DNA of 64,000 nt, taken from Deinococcales bacterium. Its GTDB lineage: Bacteria; Deinococcota; Deinococci; Deinococcales; JAAFIG01. The stretch is from assembly GCA_025352125.1 (NCBI GenBank), contig JANXTZ010000055.1, positions 17,050 through 81,049 on the forward strand, in the 5' to 3' direction. Both the position numbers and the translations under genes were made by a program. Under the pieces are notes generated by a model. It saw nothing but the letters and a program-made list of their open reading frames with translations. It had not been told where the DNA came from and ran no database searches. This document shows positions 17,092 through 23,542 of the stretch, one piece after another (the first letter of the stretch is position 1; every line of letters begins with the position of its first letter).

Positions 17092-17820
17092 TTACCGCCC
17101 CACCAAAATCACGCACATCGGCAGTTCGCGGTTGCCATTCAAACCCAGCAAAAACGAGAGTTCGTCATCGTAAAAGGTGCTGATGGGCAAAACGCTTAAA
17201 CCCAGTGCCGTGGCTGCCAACAGAATGTTCTGCGCCGCAAACCCAGCCTCGAGGTACAAGTATCGGTGTCCACGCTCGCCGTGCGACGCCGTGACGCGTT
17301 CGGTCACACCCGTCAGCACAATCGCGCAGGCGGCAACGTCAATGCCAGCCTCGCCAAGGAGTGCACTCGAGAAATCCTTGGTGATGTCGCCAATTCGCAC
17401 CTGCTCGAGTTGATGTTCGCGCACCACGTAATGGTAAACGCCCGCAAAAGTATCTTTCACGTCGCGCACCAGCACGTAAGCCTCGAGCGGATACGCGCCG
17501 CTGGGACTGGGTGACGCCCGAAACGGCAGTGCCGCCCTGGCGGTGGCAGAACGCTCGCCCGTGATGCCTTGCGCCGCCCACAACAATTGAGCGATCTCGG
17601 ACGGTGTGACGCTCGAGCCAACCTCTGGAATCAGGGAACGTCTGGCGGCAATCACGCTCCAGACCCCAGCGCCGCCCTTGGCTTTGGGTGCGGGCAGTCT
17701 GATCGTCTCGAGCGGACTGGCATAGACCTTGAACGCTGGCACACGTTTCCCTGGGGGGAAGGTGTCACCGCGTTTGAGTTTGGTCGAATCGTGGAATTTA
17801 TCCCCGATGGAATCTTTCAA
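17092..17820 (-). CDS. SagB/ThcOx-type nitroreductase-family oxidoreductase
   Basis: This 242-residue FMN-dependent oxidoreductase of the nitroreductase fold belongs to the SagB-like branch. It shows RRSLIPEVGSSVTPSEIAQLLWAAQG, then RASPSPSGAYPLEAYV (typical SagB region) and the late EAGFAAQNILLAATALGLSVLPI helix that lines the flavin. Some SagB relatives oxidise azoline rings in peptides, but no RiPP precursor or YcaO gene is visible, so a stand-alone role is more likely. The TTG start has AAGGA seven bases upstream. Confidence 0.87.
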   Translation of the reverse strand: MKDSIGDKFHDSTKLKRGDTFPPGKRVPAFKVYASPLETIRLPAPKAKGGAGVWSVIAARRSLIPEVGSSVTPSEIAQLLWAAQGITGERSATARAALPFRASPSPSGAYPLEAYVLVRDVKDTFAGVYHYVVREHQLEQVRIGDITKDFSSALLGEAGIDVAACAIVLTGVTERVTASHGERGHRYLYLEAGFAAQNILLAATALGLSVLPISTFYDDELSFLLGLNGNRELPMCVILVGR

Positions 17821-17960
17821 GGCAATCCTTCTTGGGTGGCGAATTCAACACGCGGCAGCAACCTGCAAGTCTGCCGTAATATTGGATAACGAAGCGTAAC
17901 ATGATTTCGAGGTCGTTGGAACAGATGAACCCGAAGTTGGCGCTTTACAAATCCCCAGCC

Positions 17961-17990
17961 TTGAGCTTCAGTTGTCTTGACCGATAAACT
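17961..17990 (+). promoter_or_regulatory. Promoter of the SDR gene
   Basis: TTGAGC at 17,961 and TAAACT at 17,985 are separated by 18 bp. The box ends nine bases before the GTG at 18,000, leaving at most a few leader bases. The rest of the 179-bp gap back to 17,821 shows nothing else I recognise. Confidence 0.45.
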
Positions 17991-17999
17991 GGTTTTAAC

Positions 18000-18787
18000 G
18001 TGAAGATTTTAAACAGCACCATCATCGTTACGGGCGCGTCGAGCGGGATTGGAAAAGCCTGCGCTCAAGTCCTGGCAAGTGCTGGCGCTACAGTCATTCT
18101 GTTGGCACGAAACCAAGAAAATCTCGAAGCTGTCAAACAGATGATTGAACAATCTGGCGGTCAAGCTTTCATGTTCAGTGTTGATCTGGGCGATCAAAAG
18201 GCTGTCGCGCAAGTCGCTCTAGAAATTCAAAACCAGTGTGGCACTCTAGACGCCATTGTTCACAGCGCTGGCTTGGGGCGTTGGTTGTGGCTCGAGGAAA
18301 CCCCGCCCAGCGAGACTCAAACCATGATGGACGCACCATTTTTTGGGGCGTTATGGTTAACCCAAGCTTTTTTACCTGCCATGCTCGAGCAACAAAAAGG
18401 TCGAATCGTTTTTATTGGCTCTCCTGTCGCCTGGGTTGCCTGGTCAGGGGCAACAGTCTATGCTGCCAGCCGTTGGGCATTGCGCGGCTTGTACGAGGCA
18501 TTGCGAGCCGATCTGGTCGGGGCGTCAGCATGGTCGTGCCAGGGCAAGTCAAAAGTGCTTATTTCGAGCACAACCCTGGCGTGGTTGAACGCTTTCCAAG
18601 CCTTGGAAAATTGATCCCGATTGTCACGCCAGAACAGGTCGCTCGAGCCGTGCAAACCGTTTTAACGCGTGAAAGCCGTATGATTGTGTTGCCGTGGTTG
18701 ATGAATGCGTTCTTGAAACTCAATCAAATTTTGCCCAGATTTGTTGAATGGCTGGTCGTCTCGAGCGGTTTCAAGCGCAAAAAGTAA
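18000..18787 (+). pseudogene. Short-chain dehydrogenase/reductase with a frameshift
   Basis: The first frame gives a Rossmann start (VTGASSGIGKACA), IVHSAG and a catalytic region SPVAWVAWSGATVYAASRW, then goes off. A second frame continues with the expected VSMVVPGQVKSAYFEHN and a basic C-terminus. One missing base in the GGGG run at 18,519-18,522 explains the break; restoring it gives a 262-residue SDR. The catalytic YxxxK reads YAASR, an unusual Lys-to-Arg change. This could be a recent inactivation, slippage-based switching or a sequencing error. Confidence 0.83.
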
Positions 18788-18909
18788 TTTTCGGAAAAAC
18801 CGTAAGAATCTGTTGCTTACAGAATTAACAGTTGATCTCGAAATTACTCACGGGTTGGTCGAAATCGTTCTGCATTGAAATCCTCCAACTCAAAGCTTTG
18901 TTCACGACC

Positions 18910-18938
18910 TTGACATTCTCAAGGTTGTATATTACTAT
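18910..18938 (+). promoter_or_regulatory. Strong promoter of the ArsR operon
   Basis: A perfect -35 (TTGACA, 18,910-18,915), a 17-bp spacer and a TACTAT -10 (18,933-18,938) end six bases before the ATG at 18,945. The transcript should therefore be leaderless. Confidence 0.8.
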
Positions 18939-18958
18939 TTAGTTATGCAACTAAATAG
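18935..18958 (+). promoter_or_regulatory. Palindromic operator over the -10 box and start codon
   Basis: CTATTTAGTT and AACTAAATAG form a perfect 10-bp inverted repeat around the 4-base spacer ATGC, whose ATG is the start codon of the ArsR gene. Size and position fit autorepression by an ArsR-family dimer. Confidence 0.72.
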
Positions 18959-19319
18959 CTATCAACCAAATCGGCTCGATATCACCTTCGCTGCCCTGGC
19001 AGACCCAACGCGCCGCGCCATCCTCGAGCGACTGATGACGGGCGAAGCCACCGTGACCGAACTGGTCAAACCGTTCTCGCTCAGCCAACCCGCCATTTCC
19101 AAACACTTAAGGGTGCTCGAGCAGGCGGGACTGGTTTCCAGAGGGCGCGACGCCCAAAAACGTCCCGTCCGATTGGAAGCGCAGCCGCTCGCCGAGGCAA
19201 CCGTCTGGCTCGAGCATTACCGCCAAATCTGGGAAGCCAACTATCAGCGCCTTGACACGTTGTTGGAAGAATTAAAAACGAGAAGCGAAACACCAACACC
19301 AAAGGGAGCAAAACAATGA
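18945..19319 (+). CDS. ArsR-family transcriptional repressor
   Basis: This 124-residue winged-helix protein has the ArsR/SdpR pattern: FAALADPTRRAILERLMTGEATV, then the recognition region LSQPAISKHLRVLEQAGLVSR and a wing with RPVRLEAQPL. No metal-binding cysteines are visible, which matches the SdpR-like branch that often precedes SRPBCC genes. It heads an operon with the next gene by an ATGA overlap (19,316-19,319). The inverted repeat over its own start is the likely binding site. Confidence 0.9.
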   Translation: MQLNSYQPNRLDITFAALADPTRRAILERLMTGEATVTELVKPFSLSQPAISKHLRVLEQAGLVSRGRDAQKRPVRLEAQPLAEATVWLEHYRQIWEANYQRLDTLLEELKTRSETPTPKGAKQ

Positions 19320-19786
19320 AGCTGATTCTGACCACTCCAACCGATCAAGAAATTGTCATCACTCGGGTTTTTCATGCGCCGCGCGAACTGGTATTTGAGT
19401 GTTACACCAAACCCGAATTGTTAAGGCGTTGGCTATTTGGACCGAACGGCTGGGCATTTGAGGTCTGCGAAATCGATTTGCGGGTTGGGGGCAAATACCG
19501 TTACGTCTGGACGGGTCCCGAGAATGCCAGCCTGGGCATTGGTGGTGTGTTCAAGACAATCATGTCCCCAGAAAAAATTGTCAACACCCAACTTTTTGAC
19601 GACGACTGGACTGGAGGTGAAGCCACCGTCACCCTCAGCCTGAGCGAACAACACGGTCAAACCACCGTCGTCACCAGCATTTTGCACAGCGGCAAAGAGG
19701 CGAGGGATTTGGCACTGCAATCGGGAATGGAACACGGCATGGAAATGGGATTTGAACGGCTCGAGACGCTGTTAAACACGCTCTAA
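19316..19786 (+). CDS. SRPBCC (AHSA1-type) domain protein
   Basis: This 156-residue START-like hydrophobic-pocket protein begins with the family pattern IVITRVFHAPRELVFECYTKPELLRRWLFGPNGW and continues with VGGKYRYVWTGPE and a C-terminal helix (SGMEHGMEMGFERLETLL). Such proteins coupled to ArsR repressors are common, but the ligand is generally unknown. It is translationally coupled to the repressor and followed after 18 bp by a VOC gene with AAAAGGAG before its start. Confidence 0.9.
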   Translation: MKLILTTPTDQEIVITRVFHAPRELVFECYTKPELLRRWLFGPNGWAFEVCEIDLRVGGKYRYVWTGPENASLGIGGVFKTIMSPEKIVNTQLFDDDWTGGEATVTLSLSEQHGQTTVVTSILHSGKEARDLALQSGMEHGMEMGFERLETLLNTL

Positions 19787-19804
19787 CGCAAAAGGAGAAA
19801 AAGG

Positions 19805-20236
19805 ATGCAAAAAATTACCCCGTTTTTATGGTTCGACGGCAACATTCAAGAAATCATGGGTTTTTACACCAGTATTTTCCCCAATTCCCAAATTGTTGGT
19901 ACGCCGCCAAGATTGATGCTCGAGGGACAAGAACTGATCTTGTTCAACGGCGGACCACATTACAAGCCAACCCCAGCCTTTTCGCTATTTGTGAATTGCG
20001 AAACCCAGATTGAGATTGATGACCTCTGGGAAAAACTGCTATCAGGCGGCGGAATGCCCAACAGGTGCGGCTGGTTACAGGACAAATACGGACTATCTTG
20101 GCAACTCGTGCCGCCACAGTTGGGAACATGGTTGCAGGACAAGAATCCCACAATTGCCAAACGCGTCATGGATGCCATGCTGCAAATGAACAAACTCGAG
20201 ATTGCGGTTCTGGAAAAGGCTTTTCGCGGAGAGTGA
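19805..20236 (+). CDS. VOC-family protein (PhnB-like)
   Basis: This 143-residue protein has the PhnB/3-demethylubiquinone methyltransferase-like VOC fold: ITPFLWFDGNIQEIMGFYTSIFPNS at the start, LILFNGG and FSLFVNC strands, and GWLQDKYGLSWQLVPPQL near the end. VOC proteins use paired beta-alpha-beta-beta-beta modules, often with a metal, but the ligands here do not define a reaction. It is the third gene of the ArsR operon. Confidence 0.88.
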   Translation: MQKITPFLWFDGNIQEIMGFYTSIFPNSQIVGTPPRLMLEGQELILFNGGPHYKPTPAFSLFVNCETQIEIDDLWEKLLSGGGMPNRCGWLQDKYGLSWQLVPPQLGTWLQDKNPTIAKRVMDAMLQMNKLEIAVLEKAFRGE

Positions 20237-20251
20237 CCAAACGCTCTAGTA

Positions 20252-20428
20252 TCAGTCGTCTTTGCTGGCGTATTTCAGTAGGTACGTGCCAAAAAAATTA
20301 AAGAAAATTGTGGGTAAAATCAAACTCCAACTGGCGGCTTTGTGGGCTGCCAGTTGCGTGCCGATCAGCGCAATCACCAGCAAATCGAGCAATGCCAGCA
20401 TGGTGTAAACCAGCGGCTTAACCCACAT
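20252..20428 (-). CDS. Small two-segment membrane protein, 58 residues
   Basis: Starting MWVKPLVYTMLALLDLLVIA, this short gene encodes two hydrophobic stretches (about residues 6-28 and 34-52) and ends KYASKDD. It begins 15 bp after the stop of the PlsY-reductase fusion gene, with GAGG seven bases before the ATG, so it is likely cotranscribed and coupled to lipid metabolism (inference). No family is recognised. Clean codon structure and the ribosome site support it as real. Confidence 0.7.
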   Translation of the reverse strand: MWVKPLVYTMLALLDLLVIALIGTQLAAHKAASWSLILPTIFFNFFGTYLLKYASKDD

Positions 20429-20443
20429 TTCGCACCTCGAGCC

Positions 20444-22198
20444 TCAATTCAGAGCACTTCCAAAACCCGAGTTTTTGCCGCTGACCGGTGGCGCGGGTTT
20501 TTCGACGCTCTCGAGCACCCTAAAGCCCAGACGTTCGGCTTCGGTGACAAAGTAATTGATGTTCTCGGTTTTGGTGGTTTCACCGAGGCTGGTGCGATCC
20601 CAAGCTTCGTTGGCGGCAATAATCAAAGTCTCGGCAAGGCAGGCAGGCACGTTGCCGTCACCAAAGCCCAGGCTGCCCGTCGCCCAACCGTTGGTGTCGT
20701 ACATGCTGCCAGGGGGTTGCACCACACCGCCAGGAATGAGGCGCACACCCTCAACCTCGAGCACGCTGAAATCGACATCGGCGGGGCGACCCTCGTCGTA
20801 AATCCAAGCGCCAGGTTTGACATCTCTGGCGAACACCACAGGGTTTGGGTCGCTGGTTGCGGTAAAAATGAGGTCGGCTTCGATGCAATCGTGAGGCTCG
20901 AGGCTGCTGACAAATTTGGTGTTTGGAAATGCCTTCTCGAGGGTGGCTCTTGATTTGTCCAGACGGGTTAAATCGCGTCCAATCAAAATCACTTTTCCAA
21001 CCTCGCCCGCCAGCATTCGCGCCATGCCAAATGCAACGACACCATTTGCGCCAATCACGGCGGCTGTTAAATTGCCCATGACCTCGCCGCGTGTTTTCCA
21101 GTGCTCGAGAATTTGCGGAACCGCCGCACGGATGCTGCCCGCCGTGTACGCACCGCCGTTGGTGACATGGATTTCGGGTACGGCGGCTTGCACCTCGAGT
21201 CCCTTTTTGCCAATGGTGCCCCAAAAAGCCCCAAGCCCATACGTGCTCGCGCCAAGCTCGAGCGCGAGTCTTGCACCTTGAATGGCACGTTTTTTTGCCA
21301 GTTCGGGTTCGTTTTTAAAGACCTCTGGCACAAGCGGTGAGGTCAGAATATGGCAACGAATTTCTTGCCCATCACTGGTGTAAATGCCGCGCAATTCGCC
21401 AATTTTGAAAGGTCGGATGTATTTGCCGAACGTGTAAATCATGGAATTGGTGATCCAACCACGGTCATACAAGGGTTTGAGCCATCTTGCCCGTTCGGTC
21501 AAAAATACCGCATCGGGTGAAAGTGGATGAATGAGGAACGCGCTGACAATCTGATCTTTGCGCTCGCCCGCAATATGATGCACCTCGCCCACTTTGGGTT
21601 CGGTTTTGTCCATCACGCGCCCAAGGTTTTCCTTAAAACGCCAAATCACCGCCGCCAGCAAGACCAGCACCGCAAACCGTCCCCAGGCGTCGGAGGGAGA
21701 GAGCAGCACCTCGAGCGCCAAGGTACTTGCCGCCGCCAAGCTCGAGACTGCCACATACCGCGTCCAACCCAGCAGCGCCGCCCAGACAATGACTGGCAGT
21801 GCCGCCATCCAGAACGGAAAAGCTGTGAAGACCGCCAAGCCTGCCAGCATTCCCAAAATAAATATATTCCCACGACCACGAACTGGATAAGCCTTTGGAA
21901 ATAAAAATGCGGGCGGGTATAAATGCCCAACATAACCTGCCAAACCCGCCAGCAAAGCGGGTTCGTTGCCATCAAAAGGCGCGACCAGACCAACCACCAA
22001 CGCGCCTTTTAAAAAATCGAGCATGAATGACACGATGACCGTGTCCTCGCCCAAGACCCGCATGGCATTTTCAAAACCAATGTTGTAAGACGCGCCGCGC
22101 AGGGGTTCAAGCCCTTTGGCACGCGCCAGCCAGTAGCCAAACGGCAGACTGCCAACCAAATACGCCAATGCCAGTGAAAAAATCAACTCGAGCGACAT
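20444..22198 (-). CDS. Fusion: PlsY-like acyltransferase domain plus acyl-ACP-reductase-like domain
   Basis: Residues 1-200 are a multi-pass PlsY-like domain: LVGSLPFGYWLAR, then GASYNIGFENAMRVLG in place of the usual SGNxGxTN motif, and GHLYPPAFLFPKAYPVRGRG in place of GGKGVA. Residues about 210-560 look like the cyanobacterial long-chain acyl-ACP reductase (AAR): GLGAFWGTIG, TNGGAYTAGSI, the Rossmann loop VIGANGVVAFGMA, GGVVQPPGS and PACLAETLI, whose Cys520 aligns with the catalytic Cys of AAR. A plausible role is lipid or fatty-aldehyde synthesis at the membrane. The PlsY site is degenerate. General annotation would probably say PlsY or shikimate dehydrogenase-like. Confidence 0.78.
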   Translation of the reverse strand: MSLELIFSLALAYLVGSLPFGYWLARAKGLEPLRGASYNIGFENAMRVLGEDTVIVSFMLDFLKGALVVGLVAPFDGNEPALLAGLAGYVGHLYPPAFLFPKAYPVRGRGNIFILGMLAGLAVFTAFPFWMAALPVIVWAALLGWTRYVAVSSLAAASTLALEVLLSPSDAWGRFAVLVLLAAVIWRFKENLGRVMDKTEPKVGEVHHIAGERKDQIVSAFLIHPLSPDAVFLTERARWLKPLYDRGWITNSMIYTFGKYIRPFKIGELRGIYTSDGQEIRCHILTSPLVPEVFKNEPELAKKRAIQGARLALELGASTYGLGAFWGTIGKKGLEVQAAVPEIHVTNGGAYTAGSIRAAVPQILEHWKTRGEVMGNLTAAVIGANGVVAFGMARMLAGEVGKVILIGRDLTRLDKSRATLEKAFPNTKFVSSLEPHDCIEADLIFTATSDPNPVVFARDVKPGAWIYDEGRPADVDFSVLEVEGVRLIPGGVVQPPGSMYDTNGWATGSLGFGDGNVPACLAETLIIAANEAWDRTSLGETTKTENINYFVTEAERLGFRVLESVEKPAPPVSGKNSGFGSALN

Positions 22199-22274
22199 GA
22201 CGCCATTCTAGTGGCTGGAGGTTAGAAGATATGTGCAAAGGGTGACGCTCGAGTGAAAAAGCTCGAGTTTTTAT

Positions 22275-22583
22275 TTATTGCTGCAACCAAGTTTCAGGGT
22301 CACTGCGAACATGGTAACAAGCCACCACACGAATGACCTCTTGATCTTCGAGAACTACGTACAACAAACCACACGAAAACCCTGTTCATAAAATTTTGCG
22401 AATCGCCAATTTCGGATGGTGAGCATCAAACCCAATGCTTGGCATGGCGAACGGATGCTCCAGTATTGTATCAAAGCAATTTTTGAGAACCCGTACAAAT
22501 TGCTGTTCTCGAGTTTCGCTGAAATCTTGACTGATGTAGACCAATTTGTCGTGTACTTTGTCGTCAAGAACCAAGAAATACAT
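22275..22583 (-). pseudogene. Decayed RelE/ParE-type toxin
   Basis: The frame opens MYFLVLDDKVHDKLVYIS and runs to HPKLAIRK, then meets a TGA at 22,386-22,388. The next frame supplies KFYEQGFRVV, and the first frame resumes with YVVLEDQEVIRVVACYHVRSDPETW up to the TAA at 22,275. Joined, these make a normal RelE/ParE-type toxin, so two compensating small indels (one in the AAAATTTTA run) appear to have broken it. It overlaps the antitoxin stop as TAATG. Confidence 0.65.
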
Positions 22584-22816
22584 TAAGCATTCCGAGTTCC
22601 ACGATTGATTTTGATCGTGTCAAATAACTGCTCTGGAGTTTTACCATCTCGAGGATTACTTGTGGCGCGTTGCAAAGCCTGGCGGAGTTCGAGTGGTGTT
22701 AAATCTGGGATGATTGCTTCGTGATGTGCCTGAACATTGCCAATAATCCATTGTGCCAGCTCGAGTTGGGCGCTTAGTGGAAGTTGAGCAATTGAATTTT
22801 GCAAGACATTGTTCAT
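22583..22816 (-). CDS. Antitoxin-like protein paired with the broken toxin
   Basis: This 77-residue protein beginning MNNVLQNSIAQLPLSAQLELAQWI is helical at the N-terminus and has an acidic, flexible C-terminus typical of small addiction antitoxins that wrap a RelE/ParE toxin. I use the internal ATG at 22,816; 17 more codons are open upstream but contain basic, low-complexity residues. The toxin gene next to it is broken, so this may be a leftover protective gene. Confidence 0.55.
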   Translation of the reverse strand: MNNVLQNSIAQLPLSAQLELAQWIIGNVQAHHEAIIPDLTPLELRQALQRATSNPRDGKTPEQLFDTIKINRGTRNA

Positions 22817-22927
22817 GGTTTTTATTCTGGCACAAGTTCGAGATTTTGAAAAGTTGGTTTTGATCAATCCGCTCGAGCTTCATCATTCTCAACACGATTT
22901 TGACCCCCAAAAACGCATAGGCTCTCT

Positions 22928-22933
22928 TAAAAT
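22928..22933 (+). promoter_or_regulatory. -10 box of the leaderless CAP gene
   Basis: TAAAAT ends six bases before the ATG at 22,940. No Shine-Dalgarno sequence is present. Confidence 0.5.
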
Positions 22934-22939
22934 CGAGCC

Positions 22940-23476
22940 ATGTTCGGAAACCCGAGATTTCAGGTGGCAATCATTTTACTCTTCAGCCTGACCGCCTGCG
23001 GCACGGGCAGCCCTGTCATCACCAGACCTGGTGTGGTCACACCACCGACCACCACCTTAAACACGTTCAACCAAGACATCCTGAACCGAGTCAACGCCGC
23101 TCGAGCCACCACACGGACTTGTGGCACTAAAAATTATCCTGTCGCGCCAGCCCTGGCTTGGAACACCAAACTCGAGGCTGCGGCTCGAGTGCACAATCAA
23201 GACATGCTCGATCACGACTTTTTTGATCACACAGGTTTTGACGGCTCGAGTCCTGGAGACCGAATGAAAACCCAGGGGTACAAGTTCAGCACTTGGGGCG
23301 AGAATATTGCCTGGGGTCAGTCCACGACCCAAATTGCCATGGATGCCTGGTTGAACAGTGCAGGGCACTGCGCCAACATCATGAACGCCAATTTTAGCGA
23401 AATTGCTGTGGCGGCATTGTACCCAAGTGCCAGCCCGAACAGTCCACTCTGGACGATGGATTTGGCAAAACCATAA
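22940..23476 (+). CDS. CAP/SCP-domain lipoprotein
   Basis: This 178-residue lipoprotein (FSLTACGTG lipobox, acyl-Cys about residue 20) is followed by a Pro/Thr linker and a CAP domain of the bacterial YkwD type: LNRVNAARA, PALAWNTKLEAAARVHNQDM, FFDHTGFDGSSPGDRM, GENIAWGQST and SAGHCANIMNANFSE. The two histidines and glutamate of the CAP cavity are present. Role in bacteria is unsettled; it is probably cell-surface. It is convergent with the serine hydrolase gene and separated from it by a shared hairpin. Confidence 0.9.
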   Translation: MFGNPRFQVAIILLFSLTACGTGSPVITRPGVVTPPTTTLNTFNQDILNRVNAARATTRTCGTKNYPVAPALAWNTKLEAAARVHNQDMLDHDFFDHTGFDGSSPGDRMKTQGYKFSTWGENIAWGQSTTQIAMDAWLNSAGHCANIMNANFSEIAVAALYPSASPNSPLWTMDLAKP

Positions 23477-23481
23477 AAGAT

Positions 23482-23506
23482 TGTCCACCCAAACCTCGAG
23501 TGGACA
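23482..23506. terminator. Hairpin between convergent CAP and serine-hydrolase genes
   Basis: TGTCCAC and GTGGACA form a 7-bp stem around an 11-base loop that contains CTCGAG. On the minus strand it is followed by ATCTTTTATGG, so it best serves the hydrolase gene. Confidence 0.5.
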
Positions 23507-23542
23507 TAAAAAGATTCTGGAATTGATTTGGCTCTCAAGGTT

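Noticed and set aside
17092..17820. Possible RiPP-modifying dehydrogenase, suggested by SagB similarity
   Set aside because: No YcaO cyclodehydratase, precursor peptide or export gene is near, so a biosynthetic cluster cannot be supported.
22243..22270. CTCGAG pair followed by TTTTTATTT on the plus strand, resembling a terminator
   Set aside because: No plus-strand gene ends here; the nearest genes are on the minus strand. The hairpin is probably incidental to the abundance of CTCGAG.
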